A stretch of 34,850 nt of DNA from Frankiaceae bacterium (GCA_017882765.1 JADGOW010000003.1:1-34850), one strand, 5' to 3'. Shown: positions 1-8,463, counted from the stretch's first letter. Numbers and translations are program-made. The notes: generated by a model not told the origin, from the sequence alone.

Positions 1-166
1 CGGTGATGGGATCCATGACCAGGCCCGCATCTCCGACGAGTGCCCAGCCGGGCCCGAACGGCCGCCGGAACGCGTTGGGCAGGTCGGGCGTGGCGCGCAC
101 ACGCTCGGCCCGCCAGCGGTCGTGGCGTCCTCCGAGGCGTCGCTTGAGGGCGTCCGCGGGTGGCAG
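1..166 (-). pseudogene. Fragment of a FAD-dependent monooxygenase
   Basis: Reading the minus strand in the frame that ends at base 2 gives a stretch with RRPFGPGWALVGDAG followed by LVMDPIT. This is the second FAD-binding motif (GD motif with downstream DP) of group A flavin monooxygenases and related halogenases and geranylgeranyl reductases, where GWALVGDAG contacts the flavin ribityl and phosphate groups. The 5' part of the gene is not present: about 15 codons upstream of the recognisable part the homology stops and the opposite strand carries a remnant of a different family. The gene continues beyond the left edge, so its 3' end is not visible. I infer a truncated, probably dead gene. A short true gene with a divergent N-terminus is possible but unlikely. 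Confidence 0.5.
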
Positions 167-1290
167 GTGCTCGGGAATGCTGCCATGATCGCTGAGGCGG
201 CGGCGGCCGCAGGCGATGAGCCCTTGTGCTTGCGCCTCTACGACAAGTTGGCTCCTCACGCCGGCGACATCGTCGTCACCGGGGGAGCAGTGAACGTGGC
301 CGGCCCCGTCTCGCTCTACCTGGGGCTGCTCGCGCCGTGCCTCGGCCGGCGCAGCGACGGGCGGCCCATTTGAGGCACGCGATCGACGCGAGCGAGCGGC
401 TGGACGCGCGGCCCTGGGCGGCGCGGGCTCGTTTCGAGTTGGCGCGCCTCCCGCGCCGCGAGCCAGGTGATGCGGACGGGGTCGAGCACCTGGCCGGCGC
501 TTCAGCCGGTGCGGCGGAGCGGATGGGCATGACGAGGCTGGCGGAGCGCGCCCGTGCGCTCCTGCCGGTTGGGGCGGGCGCGGTCCGGACGGCGAGGCCG
601 ACCGTGCCAGCCATGCCGACCGTGTCGACCGTGTCGACCGTGCCAGCCATGCCGACCGTGCCAGCCATGCCTTTGGCGCCCTCTGCGTCCCCTGTCCCGG
701 ACGCCGTGCCTCCGGCGCCCTCACCATCCCCTGCCGGGAACGCGTTCACCAGCCAGGAAAACGCGTTCAGCCGCCAGGAAGACGTGTGGACGCTTGCCTT
801 CGCCGGGTCCGTGATCCGCCTTCCCGATGCGAAGGGTCTGCGCGACATCGCCCGCCTGCTTGCGACGCCGCGCCGCGACGTCGCCGCGACTGCCCTGCTG
901 GGCGCGGGCACCGAGGTGGAAGCGGCGATGGGAGCCGACGTCCTGCTCGACGAGGAGGCCATCCGTTCGTACCGGTGGCTGCTGACGTCGCTGGAGGCCG
1001 AACTCCAAGCCGCAGATGCGGCCGGGGACGAGGCCCGAAGCGCCCAGGCACAGTCCGAACGGGATGCGCTCGTAGCCGGGCTCAGCAGCGCCCGTGGCCT
1101 CGCGGGGCGACCCCGGCGGCTCGGTGACTCCGGGGAGCGCGCGCGCAAGGCCGTCACCGCGCGGATCCGGGACAGCCTGAGCCGCATCCAGGCACGCCAC
1201 CCCGCGCTCGGCGACCATCTGCGCCAGTCGATCGTCACGGGCACCTACTGCGCCTACCGCCCGGACGCAGACATCGACTGGCGCCTCTGA
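150..1290 (+). pseudogene. Frameshifted C-terminal remnant of a large AAA/LuxR-type ATPase regulator
   Basis: Two frames together look like the C-terminal part of the very large predicted ATPase/LuxR or adenylate-cyclase type regulators common in actinobacteria. The frame read from base 122 carries a helical-repeat segment ending in GPVSLYLGLLAPCLGRR. At about base 360 the homology moves to the frame ending at 1290, which continues with HAIDASERLDARPWAARA and later IRLPDAKGLRDIARLLATP, RARKAVTARIRDSLSRI and a TGTYCAYRPD ending typical of the family. There is no N-terminal ATPase domain, so the gene is both truncated at its 5' side (junction near 150) and frameshifted. Between the two conserved parts lies a low-complexity linker made by repeats of the codons for TVPAMP (about 600-670). 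The stop at 1288-1290 agrees with the family C-terminus. Confidence 0.65.
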
Positions 1291-1382
1291 CCCGACGTCG
1301 CGAGTCCGGCGAGGTGGCGGGGATCGGGAATGTTCCGTCAGCGCACGCAGCAGGCTGCGGACCCCTGGTCTGGGAGCTTCCC

Positions 1383-1520
1383 AGTCATGACATCTACGGC
1401 AAGCAACTTGCCGCCGCGGTCAACGGGGCTATCGGCGAGGCGGGAATCACCATCGAGGATCTTTTCGGTGAGGGCGACCGAGTGGCAGCCCGCTTCACGC
1501 TCAGCGGGATCCATGGCGGC
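1383..1520 (+). pseudogene. Short SnoaL-like (ester cyclase fold) remnant
   Basis: About 45 codons in the +3 frame include ITIEDLFGEGDRVAARFTLS followed by GIHGG. This matches the central strand pair of SnoaL-like polyketide cyclase / NTF2-fold proteins, where E-D-L-I-A-E-G-D-R-V-A-A-R-W is typical. Neither the N-terminal nor the C-terminal part of the fold can be found: upstream the frame runs through non-homologous sequence and downstream it enters the antisense of the SRPBCC gene. It is best read as a gene scrap in the decayed left edge of the window. The identification rests on one motif region only. Confidence 0.45.
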
Positions 1521-1556
1521 AACACTGCGGCCCAACCCGCTCCGCCGTCCTGCAAC

Positions 1557-2003
1557 TCAGCCGTACTGCAGCGACCCCGGCGTCGTCAACCGCTCACCCG
1601 TCTCGAGCCAGGTCTTCAGGCCGGACAGGATCATCGGCCAGCCGCCGTAGAGCTCAGCGTTGGCTCCCTCGCGAAGTTCGTCGTGCGTCACGGTGAGGCG
1701 GCAGGAGTCGCCGACGGGCTCGATCTCCCAGGTGACCCTGGATGCGCCCTCGCGCTTAACGTCCTCGCTCCAGAGCGCGACCATGCTCTGAACCAGCCGG
1801 CGCGGCGGGTCCACTTCGAGGTTCTCCCCTTCGCCCACCAGCCCGGGGGCTTTCGGACTGCCCATCTCGAAGCGGGAGCCCGGCGTCCAGTCGGAGCGGA
1901 TGCTCGCGCCGAAGTTGTACTTGCTTCTGATGTCAGCGTCCGTGATGGCCTCCCAAAGGCGCTCCGGGGTCGTGCGGATGTAGATCTCGTAGACCTTCTC
2001 CAT
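1557..2003 (-). CDS. SRPBCC / AHSA1-like START-fold protein
   Basis: The product is 148 residues. It begins MEKVYEIYIRTTPERLWEAI and has the AHSA1/SRPBCC pattern: an N-terminal strand, a TPE-LW-AITD helix, a G-x-RFEM strand, and a C-terminal helix with GGWPMILSGLKTWLETGE. Proteins of this fold bind hydrophobic ligands; many are encoded next to ArsR regulators, and their substrates are mostly unknown. I chose the ATG at 2003 because GGGAG lies 6 nt upstream and the homology begins at once. A candidate promoter with a palindromic operator lies about 120 nt upstream on the same strand. No regulator gene is visible next to it. The family assignment is firm and the ligand unknown. Confidence 0.85.
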   Translation of the reverse strand: MEKVYEIYIRTTPERLWEAITDADIRSKYNFGASIRSDWTPGSRFEMGSPKAPGLVGEGENLEVDPPRRLVQSMVALWSEDVKREGASRVTWEIEPVGDSCRLTVTHDELREGANAELYGGWPMILSGLKTWLETGERLTTPGSLQYG

Positions 2004-2122
2004 GGGACTCTCCCGTCTCATCCAGACCACTGGGCGCTGCGGCTCAGGGTGCAGCGTGGCTGCGGAGTTGCTCGGACGAGCTTCCGCAAGGACGGGCCGC
2101 TCACGCCGCGGCCGTGCTCTCG

Positions 2123-2152
2123 AAGATAGGTGACTGTTTGGTCACATGTCAA
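2123..2152 (-). promoter_or_regulatory. Sigma-70-like promoter with a palindromic operator in the spacer
   Basis: On the minus strand TTGACA (2152-2147) is followed by an 18-nt spacer and TATCTT (2128-2123). The spacer contains a perfect palindrome, GTGAC-N6-GTCAC at 2130-2145. Placing a dyad between -35 and -10 is the usual arrangement for a TetR-, ArsR- or MarR-type repressor. The promoter points toward the SRPBCC gene starting at 2003. Confidence 0.6.
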
Positions 2153-2268
2153 CCGGCCGCCGAGGCTGCCCTCATTTGCTCGGGGCGGCGCATTCGCGGC
2201 GCCCGACACACAGCTGCACCGCCAAGTCGAAATGTCACGGTTTCCGAACCACCACACTCGGTGCAATT

Positions 2269-2374
2269 GGGACTGATCTTGTGCAGGTGTGTGCTCGGCG
2301 GCGGGACGAACTGGGGTATTAGGGACTGATCTTGTGCAGGTGTGTGCTCGGCGGCGGGACGAACTGGGGTCTTA
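2269..2374 (+). repeat. 53-bp direct tandem repeat, two copies
   Basis: Copy one is 2269-2321 and copy two is 2322-2374. They are identical over the first 49 bases and differ at the first base of the last four (atta against ctta). Each begins GGGACTGATCTTGTGC. A diverged third copy of the first 26 bases lies on the opposite strand after recR at 9716-9741. Confidence 0.9.
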
Positions 2375-2440
2375 CGGGATCAGGGTCCTGACCCCGGGTG
2401 TCGCTCGACCCGCGTGGACGCAGCCCGCCTCGCAGCCAAG

Positions 2441-2478
2441 GGCGCCATGGGTGTGTGCGAACTCACACCCATGGCGCC
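2441..2478. repeat. Perfect 15-bp inverted repeat with 8-nt loop
   Basis: GGCGCCATGGGTGTG (2441-2455) is the exact reverse complement of 2464-2478, leaving an 8-nt loop. No T-tract follows. It may be a bidirectional terminator-like hairpin or a mobile palindromic repeat; nothing in the flanks decides this. Confidence 0.85.
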
Positions 2479-2666
2479 ATTGTGGAATCGTCCGGATAGT
2501 CCCATTCGGCGCAGCCCTGTGCGAGAATGATCGCTGAGAGCGGGAGAGCCGAACGGTGTCCCCGACTTTGGTCCACGGCACGTCGTAACCCGGGAAGTAG
2601 CGAGGGTTGCGACAGGATCAGCGCGTGTCCTGCGCCGCCGCCGCCACAACCGCCGGAGGGCTCGTC

Positions 2667-2699
2667 ATGAACACCGGCAGCGGTGGTTGCCGCCTGTGA
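2667..2699 (+). CDS. Possible 10-residue leader peptide before mptB
   Basis: ATG at 2667 is preceded by GGAGGG with a 6-nt gap, a strong ribosome binding site. The frame reads MNTGSGGCRL and stops with TGA at 2697-2699. This stop overlaps the GTG proposed as start of the mannosyltransferase (2696) in a GTGA junction. The good site belongs to the small frame, while the large gene has none of its own, so translation of mptB may be coupled to this leader. This is inferred from geometry only; no homologue can be named. Confidence 0.45.
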   Translation: MNTGSGGCRL

Positions 2700-4255
2700 C
2701 CACCCGACAAGAGATCGCTATCCCAGCGCAGGTGGGCGAGCGGGCCCTCCGTAATGCGCCCGCGACCCCGCGCGCCCGGCCCGGGTTCCTGGAGCGGCTG
2801 GGGTCGTTTCGGCTCGCGGCCGTCGGCGCCCTGGCCGCGGTGACCTTCGTCTGCCTGTTCGGGCACACCCATGTCGTGCCGGGCCAGATCCCCCCGTCGA
2901 GCTGGTTCGGGCTGCTGTCCGTGCCGGGCAGCGTGGCGACCCGCGGTTTCCTGTCCATCGCTGCGTGGATGGCCGCAATCCTGCTGGCATTGTGCTGGTA
3001 CGGCTTCATGCGTAACGCCCTCGCCGGTCGCCTCTCGGTACGCGTGGCCGCCGCGACAGCTGCGGTCTGGGCCGCACCGTTCGCGATCGGCCCCCCGCTC
3101 ACCAGCCTCGACATCTACAGCTTCGCGGCGCAGGGCAAGTTGCTCCAGGGTGGCCACAGCCCGTACGTGCGGGGCCCGGCGGCTCTGGGTCAGGGGGATT
3201 TCCTTGCTGCCGTGGACCCGAGGTGGCGAAATGCCTTGTCGCCCTACGGGCCGGTGGGCTTGCGGTTCGAGTGGCTGAGCGCGCTGCTGGGGCGGGGTGA
3301 CGCGACGGCTACTGTCGTGTGGCTCCGGGTCCTGACGATCCTGTGCGTCGCGGGGGCCATCGTCCTGGCCGTCGCGCTCGCCAGTCCCGCCCGCCGGCCG
3401 CTGACGGTCGTCCTGCTGGCAATGAACCCGCTTCTGCTTGTGACCGGGGTGTCCGCCGGACACCTTGAGGCGCTGATGCTGGTAATGATGCTGGCAGCGG
3501 TCCTGGCCGAGCGAAGGCACCGACCGGTCCTGGCGCTGGTGCTCTCGGTTGCCGCCGGGCTCGTCAAAGCGCCGGCGCTGCTGCTGACGGTCTTCCTGGT
3601 GGTCGAGCACCTACGTGCTGCCGCGCCCTACCGCGCCCGCCGTTTCACGGCACTTCGTGACGGCGCCGCGGTGGTCGGGGCGTTGGCGGCGGGCACGCTC
3701 CTCATCCCGAAGGGATGGGGATGGATCGGCACCGCGGTGCAGACGCCCGCCAGCGGGCGTGCCCTGTGGACGCCGAGCACGGCCGTCGCCGAGGTATTCA
3801 CCGCCTTCGGCCGGTGGTTCGGCGTCGACCCTTCGTTGGACCACGTCCTGTCGGTCACCCGCCTGATCGGTGACGTCGCCGCGCTCGCCGTCGTGATCAT
3901 TCTGCTTCGGCGCCGCGGGAACTACGAGGCACGACTGGGCGCGGCTCTGGTAGCCGTTGCCGTGCTCGGGGTGGTGTTATATCCGTGGTATCTGCTGTGG
4001 GGAATCCCCATCTTGATCGTGAGCGCGAGGCGCCGCCTGACGAGCTTCGTCACCCTCGCCGTGGTGGTATTCGCAACCATCTACCTGTGGCCTGAGCCGA
4101 AGGAGGCGGTTGCAGCCGGCGGAGCCTTGGTCGGGACGCTAGGCAAGGATCCGCTGGTGGAGCTGCTGTTCTTGGTTACCGTGGCGGTCGCCGCGGCCCA
4201 GTTCCTGCTCTGGCGACGGGTGGTGAACACGCGGCTGGCCGCGCTTGCCGACTAG
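2696..4255 (+). CDS. mptB: MptB-like polyprenol-phosphomannose-dependent alpha-1,6-mannosyltransferase
   Basis: This 519-residue multi-pass membrane protein has about 12 hydrophobic segments, the usual size of GT-C glycosyltransferases. The sequence LTSLDIYSFAAQGKLLQGG with a following SPY matches the MptA/MptB family, in which the aspartate in the first periplasmic loop is needed for transfer of mannose from polyprenyl-phosphomannose. In mycobacteria and corynebacteria such enzymes build the alpha-1,6-mannan backbone of lipomannan. Here the acceptor is unknown. Upstream in-frame starts are TTG at 2687 and GTG at 2696; I prefer GTG because it overlaps the stop of the 10-codon leader frame. 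The 3' end shows a 13-bp tandem duplication (4248-4260, 4261-4273) that repeats the stop codon region. Confidence 0.8.
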   Translation: MTTRQEIAIPAQVGERALRNAPATPRARPGFLERLGSFRLAAVGALAAVTFVCLFGHTHVVPGQIPPSSWFGLLSVPGSVATRGFLSIAAWMAAILLALCWYGFMRNALAGRLSVRVAAATAAVWAAPFAIGPPLTSLDIYSFAAQGKLLQGGHSPYVRGPAALGQGDFLAAVDPRWRNALSPYGPVGLRFEWLSALLGRGDATATVVWLRVLTILCVAGAIVLAVALASPARRPLTVVLLAMNPLLLVTGVSAGHLEALMLVMMLAAVLAERRHRPVLALVLSVAAGLVKAPALLLTVFLVVEHLRAAAPYRARRFTALRDGAAVVGALAAGTLLIPKGWGWIGTAVQTPASGRALWTPSTAVAEVFTAFGRWFGVDPSLDHVLSVTRLIGDVAALAVVIILLRRRGNYEARLGAALVAVAVLGVVLYPWYLLWGIPILIVSARRRLTSFVTLAVVVFATIYLWPEPKEAVAAGGALVGTLGKDPLVELLFLVTVAVAAAQFLLWRRVVNTRLAALAD

Positions 4256-4293
4256 CCCCGCCGACTAGCCCCGCCGCGCGCCTGCGTCCCGGC

Positions 4294-5763
4294 TCAGGTC
4301 TGACCAGGTTGCGAGATGGGCTCGGGCGGCAGGGCGGGCCACGGTGGCGGCGTGTAGGTGAGGTCCAGGCCGGTGGGCTTCTTGAACGCGGTCTGGATCT
4401 GCTCGTTGGTCGGCTTGTTGCCGCTGCTCACCCATCCGTCGAGCAGCTGGATCAGCGCCAGACGTTCAGTCGCCGTGAAATTGCAGTGCCCCGCACCATA
4501 GGGAGCCGTCTGGTAGGACGCGGGGGGCTTCGTGTAGAGCTGCACCAAGCTGTTGGTCTTGCCGTTGTCGCTGACCCGCTGTTTGAAGACCGATTCCTCG
4601 TAGACCGGCACGGCTGGGTCATACTCGGTGTGCAACGTGATCGTTGGAACCTTCAGCACCCCGGTCGGGTTCCCCATCTTGGTGTTTGCCGTCACCCTGG
4701 GTGCCTGCTCGAACTGGACGCGCTTGGCCTGATCGAGCTGGCTCAGCCACTCGTTCGCACTGCCGGGCCCGCCGAAGGCGTCGATCTGCTGCTTCTCCGC
4801 GGCCGTCACGCGGTTGGCGTAGGTGGCCTGCTCGTTGGTCGAGAAGTTGCCGCCGACCTGCGACTCGATGTTGGCCCGGCCGAGCGTCCCGAAGCCGAGC
4901 CCGGTCAGCAGCGCCTCGGCCTGCGCCTGCAGCTTGGACGCGGTGTTCGCGCCATCGGCCGTCGTCGTCTTGGTGGTGGCGTCGACGATGGACGCGACGG
5001 TGAGCAGCTTGCCGAGGTTCTCTTTGTTGAGCGTCTTTGCGCTCTGGGTGACGAGGTTGTAGACCTGCGTGAAGGCTGCGGCCGCCTGCTGCGAGTCAGC
5101 GTAGCCGTTGATCTGCAGGTTCGGCAGCAGCAGTTGCTGGACGCCGAACGCTCCGTCGAGGGCGAGGTCCATCGTCATGTTCGTGCCGGCCAGTACCCCG
5201 CATTGGGGGGCGGCCGCGGTGACCCACGGGTACTGCTCGGCTACCAGCTCGGTGATCAGCCCTCCGAGCGACTCTCCCCACACGTAGGTCCGCTTCGGCA
5301 GGCCCACATGCTCGACGAAGTAGTTGTATAGGTCGTTGGCCTCAGGGACGGCGACGGGCACGGCCCAGTTCTGCTGGCTGTAGGCGGAGCCGGCGAGGGC
5401 GTAGCCCTGGTCGAGCAGCGGCCCGACAACGGACCGGTCGTTCGGGTCCTTGGACGGCCCGTCGGGCGCGTAGGTGTCCGCGGGCTTGGCGTCCGGCACC
5501 GGGGGCGGCGGATCCAGCCGCAGCCCGTGGTTCCAGACCAGGAGCGTCCCGTTCCACTGGTTCGGCAGCTCGATCAGGAATTTGGCTCCGTTGATCTCAC
5601 CTGCGCACGGGATGTTCTGGCAGTTTGGTGAGCTGCCCGCGCTTGCGGACCCGGTGCTCGTGGGCCCGGCCGCCGGATTGCTGCTGCTGCCGCAGGCCGC
5701 GACAATCAGGGCGGACGACATGATTGCCGCCACGGGGAGGGTCGTGCGACGGCGAATCGCCAT
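4294..5763 (-). CDS. Secreted lipoprotein of the alpha/beta hydrolase superfamily
   Basis: The 489-residue product starts with a lipoprotein signal: basic residues, a hydrophobic segment and a lipobox LIVAAC with the modified cysteine at residue 24, followed by a Ser/Gly-rich linker. The mature part has an alpha/beta hydrolase core with the nucleophile elbow GESLGG (Ser165), a likely acid in TEYDPAVP and a likely histidine in GAGHCNF. It should be anchored outside the membrane and hydrolyse an ester or peptide; the substrate cannot be read. The start at 5763 has AAGGAG with a short spacer. It converges with mptB, leaving only 38 bp between the stops. No other function is indicated. Confidence 0.8.
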   Translation of the reverse strand: MAIRRRTTLPVAAIMSSALIVAACGSSSNPAAGPTSTGSASAGSSPNCQNIPCAGEINGAKFLIELPNQWNGTLLVWNHGLRLDPPPPVPDAKPADTYAPDGPSKDPNDRSVVGPLLDQGYALAGSAYSQQNWAVPVAVPEANDLYNYFVEHVGLPKRTYVWGESLGGLITELVAEQYPWVTAAAPQCGVLAGTNMTMDLALDGAFGVQQLLLPNLQINGYADSQQAAAAFTQVYNLVTQSAKTLNKENLGKLLTVASIVDATTKTTTADGANTASKLQAQAEALLTGLGFGTLGRANIESQVGGNFSTNEQATYANRVTAAEKQQIDAFGGPGSANEWLSQLDQAKRVQFEQAPRVTANTKMGNPTGVLKVPTITLHTEYDPAVPVYEESVFKQRVSDNGKTNSLVQLYTKPPASYQTAPYGAGHCNFTATERLALIQLLDGWVSSGNKPTNEQIQTAFKKPTGLDLTYTPPPWPALPPEPISQPGQT

Positions 5764-5942
5764 CGGTACTCCTTGTTCGGCTCAACTGGTCGGGCTCGCC
5801 GAGCCGGCAGCCCCAAACCCAGGCTAGAACCCACCCTTTCGGGCATTTCGGTCGGCCCCTGACAAACCGGCCGCCCGTGTCCGGAGCAACCCGGACGTCC
5901 ACGCTGACGCCCGGCGCCGGCAGCCGGCCTGCTTCGCCTCTG

Positions 5943-6028
5943 CGGAGGATGCGAGATTCGAACTCGCGAGGGGTTGCCCCCAACACGCTTTCCAAGCGTG
6001 CGCCCTAGGCCAACTAGGCGAATCCTCC
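5943..6028 (-). tRNA. tRNA-Ser (anticodon GGA)
   Basis: An 86-nt class II tRNA on the minus strand. The acceptor arm GGAGGAT pairs with ATCCTCC, the discriminator is G, the anticodon loop reads CTTGGAAAG with GGA at 34-36, a long variable arm (GTTGGGGGCAACCCC) is present, and the T loop has GTTCGAATC. CCA is not encoded. Confidence 0.95.
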
Positions 6029-6191
6029 GAGGTGATTCTAAGCGGCAGCCGTAGCGGCGCCAGCGTGCGCGCGACTTCGCGGAGTGGGGAGCGTTAACGG
6101 TGCCAGAGCCCCGCTAAGTCTCCCCACTCGCGTGGTGGGTGCGTGCGTCACGGACCGAAGCGGCTCTGGCCGACCAGCGCACCCGCGGCGG

Positions 6192-6197
6192 TTACAG
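6192..6197 (+). promoter_or_regulatory. Likely -10 box of the SRP RNA gene
   Basis: TACAGT lies about 7 nt before the 5' end of the SRP RNA stem. A weak TGGCCG -35 candidate is 19 nt upstream. Confidence 0.4.
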
Positions 6198-6202
6198 TGA
6201 CA

Positions 6203-6293
6203 GTGGCCCCTCGCGCGGCGCCACCCCTGTGAACCCCCCCAGGGCCGGAAGGCAGCAAGGGTCAGCAGGCTCTGGCGGGTGCGCGAGGGGTCC
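6203..6293 (+). ncRNA. ffs: Bacterial small signal recognition particle RNA (4.5S)
   Basis: The ends form a long hairpin: GGCCCCTCGCGC near 6205-6216 pairs with the sequence around 6281-6293. The apical part contains GGCCGGAAGGCAGCAAGGGT (6243-6262), which is the universally conserved SRP domain IV that binds Ffh. It lies between tRNA-Ser and dnaX, a common actinobacterial order. Confidence 0.93.
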
Positions 6294-6392
6294 TCCTGGT
6301 GCGACCCCCAGCGCTCGCTGTCCCCCGAAGATGCTGTCCCCCGAAGACGCGACGGGGCCTGCCGCGGGCCGTTCGGATGGCAGGCTGTGCCC

Positions 6393-8396
6393 GTGGCCCT
6401 CTACAACCGCCACCGACCGCGGACGTTCGCCGAGGTCATCGGCCAAGACCATGTGACCGATGCGCTCAGACAAGCGCTGCGCACCGGTCGCGTCCACCAT
6501 GCCTACTTGTTCAGCGGTCCCCGGGGCTGCGGGAAGACCTCGAGCGCGCGCATCCTCGCCGCGTCCCTGAACTGCGTGGACGGCCCCACGCCGGATCCGT
6601 GCGGCGAGTGCGACCACTGTGTGTCCATCCGGCTCGGCTCGTCCCTCGACGTGATCGAGATCGACGCCGCGTCGCACGGCGGCGTCGAGGACGCCCGTGA
6701 CCTGCGCGAGCGTGCCTACTTCGCCCCTGCCTCGGCCCGCTACAAGGTCTACGTCGTCGACGAGGCGCACATGGTGACCCGGGAGGGCTTCAACGCTCTG
6801 CTCAAGGTCGTCGAGGAGCCGCCGCCGTACCTGAAGTTCGTCTTCGCCACCACGGAGCCCGAAAAGGTCATCTCCACGATCCGCTCCCGGACGCACCACT
6901 ACCCCTTCCGTCTCGTCCCCCCAGGAGCGCTTCGGCGCCACCTGGAGATGATCTGCATCCGGGAGGGTGTCGACATCGACCCGGCTGTGCTGCCCGTGGT
7001 CGTTCGGGCCGGCGCCGGGTCGGTTCGCGACGCCCTGTCGGTTCTGGACCAGCTACTGGCGGGCGCCGGCGCGGAGGGTGTCACCTACGAGCGCGCTGCC
7101 GCGCTGCTGGGCGTGACCGACGCCGAGCTGCTCGACGAGGCGGTGGACGCGCTCGCCGCCCGCGACGGCGCCGCCCTGTTCGGTGTTTCGGGGCGGGTCA
7201 TCGAGGCGGGCCACGACTCCCGCCGGTTCCTCGCGGACCTGCTGGCCAGGTTGCGCGACCTGATCATCATTGACGCCGTCCCGGATGCGGAGGAGCGGGG
7301 GCTGCTGGAGACCTACGCTCCCGACCAGTTGGACAGGATGCGCGCGCAAGCCGGCCGGCTCGGCCCCGCTGAGCTGTCACGGGCCGCGGACGTCATGCAT
7401 GCCGGGCTCGTGGAGATGCGGGGGACGGCCAGCCCGCGGCTACTGCTGGAGCTCGTACTGGCCCGCGTCCTGCTGCCGGAGGGCGGTCGTGACCAGGCGG
7501 CCCTTCTGGTGCGCATCGAACGGCTGGAGCGCAGGTTCCAGCTGGCCGGCGACACAGGTGACGCCGGTGGGCGTTCGCGGGGCAGCGTCGCACCCACGGC
7601 ACCGCGCGCCGCGTCCGCCACCCCCGCGCCGGCGATCGCAGCGGGGGACGACCGTCCCGCGCAGCCGGTGCCTCAGCCTGAGGCGAACCGTCCCGAACGC
7701 GATGGCCGGGACGCCCCACCGTCAGCTGGACGGGATGGCGGGCCCGCGGCGGGCGGTGCCGTCGACGCCACCGGGCTGCGTCAGGTGTGGGAGCAGGTGC
7801 TGGCGGCAGTGCGTGCGCGCAAGCGCACCACCGAGGCCCTGCTGGCCCACGCTCAGGTGACCGGCGTGCGCGGTTCCGAGGTAGTCGTGCGCTTCTCGAC
7901 GAGCCATATCGCGCGGCTGTTCGCGACGGGGGTGAACCTGGACGTGTTGGCCGACGCGCTGCGTGAGGTCGTCGGCGGCCAGTGGCGGGTCGTCATCGAG
8001 GGCGGTGACGAGCCAGGCGGGCAGTCCGACGCCGGCCGCAACCGGGCTCCCGGCCCGCGTGGCCCGTCCCGGGGACGTGGGTCACCAGTTCAAGGAACGC
8101 CAGGTCAAGGAACGCCAGGTCACGGACAGCCGACCCACGGCAGCGCAGGTCGCGCGGACGCGACGGACGTGGGGTGGCCCGTTCCCGGCCCGCCAGCGCC
8201 CTCGGCGCCTTTCGACGACCCGTTCAGCGAACCTGGCAACGGCGACCCGGGCAACGGCGACCCGGGCGGTGCCGGCCCGGGCAACGACGACCCGACTGGC
8301 CACGGTGACTCCCACGCACAGGCGATGAGCCTGCTTCGCCAGGGGCTCGGGGCGCACGTCCTGCAGGACTCTGCGGGCGACCCCACCCCCTCCTGA
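6393..8396 (+). CDS. dnaX: DNA polymerase III gamma/tau subunit
   Basis: The clamp-loader ATPase, 667 residues from GTG at 6393, loads the beta clamp and ties the polymerases together at the fork. Visible features are the start [18 protein letters not shown], Walker [10 protein letters not shown] (42-50), four zinc-binding cysteines (61, 70, 73, 76), the Walker B DEAH (123-126) and sensor/SRC region near SAR-like IRSRTHHY. The homology begins exactly at the chosen GTG; a second in-frame GTG two codons earlier is possible. The C-terminal third is low complexity with repeats of GNGDP and of QGTPG, the latter from 15-bp DNA repeats near 8085-8125. No slippery A-run for a frameshifted gamma form is evident. 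Confidence 0.95.
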   Translation: MALYNRHRPRTFAEVIGQDHVTDALRQALRTGRVHHAYLFSGPRGCGKTSSARILAASLNCVDGPTPDPCGECDHCVSIRLGSSLDVIEIDAASHGGVEDARDLRERAYFAPASARYKVYVVDEAHMVTREGFNALLKVVEEPPPYLKFVFATTEPEKVISTIRSRTHHYPFRLVPPGALRRHLEMICIREGVDIDPAVLPVVVRAGAGSVRDALSVLDQLLAGAGAEGVTYERAAALLGVTDAELLDEAVDALAARDGAALFGVSGRVIEAGHDSRRFLADLLARLRDLIIIDAVPDAEERGLLETYAPDQLDRMRAQAGRLGPAELSRAADVMHAGLVEMRGTASPRLLLELVLARVLLPEGGRDQAALLVRIERLERRFQLAGDTGDAGGRSRGSVAPTAPRAASATPAPAIAAGDDRPAQPVPQPEANRPERDGRDAPPSAGRDGGPAAGGAVDATGLRQVWEQVLAAVRARKRTTEALLAHAQVTGVRGSEVVVRFSTSHIARLFATGVNLDVLADALREVVGGQWRVVIEGGDEPGGQSDAGRNRAPGPRGPSRGRGSPVQGTPGQGTPGHGQPTHGSAGRADATDVGWPVPGPPAPSAPFDDPFSEPGNGDPGNGDPGGAGPGNDDPTGHGDSHAQAMSLLRQGLGAHVLQDSAGDPTPS

Positions 8397-8457
8397 GTCG
8401 CCGGGACGGGAACCGAGCCACGCCTCAGCGAGGTCCGGAGGTTGGCCGAGGAGCAGT

Positions 8458-8463
8458 TAGGCT
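8458..8463 (+). promoter_or_regulatory. Candidate -10 box for ybaB-recR
   Basis: TAGGCT lies 28 nt before the ybaB start, in the 95-bp gap after dnaX. A convincing -35 is not seen. Confidence 0.35.

Larger units (their letters stand above)
2153..2666. other. Non-coding, repeat-rich gap
   Basis: I see no convincing gene here; open frames are short and resemble nothing known to me. The gap holds a 53-bp tandem duplication (2269-2374), a 15-bp perfect stem hairpin (2441-2478), and no RNA gene I recognise. Confidence 0.6.

Noticed and set aside
2130-2145. GTGAC-N6-GTCAC considered as a CRP site
   Set aside because: The half-site spacing differs from TGTGA-N6-TCACA (the GTGA to TCAC gap is 8), so a different repressor family is more likely.
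4309-5331. 340-residue plus-strand open frame opposite the lipoprotein hydrolase
   Set aside because: No motif and no ribosome site; the minus strand has a signal peptide, lipobox and catalytic motifs.
7733-7744. Match of 12 bases to the 3' end of tRNA-Pro inside dnaX, considered as an attachment site
   Set aside because: Short, GC-rich and inside a conserved gene; no integrase or island boundary is near.
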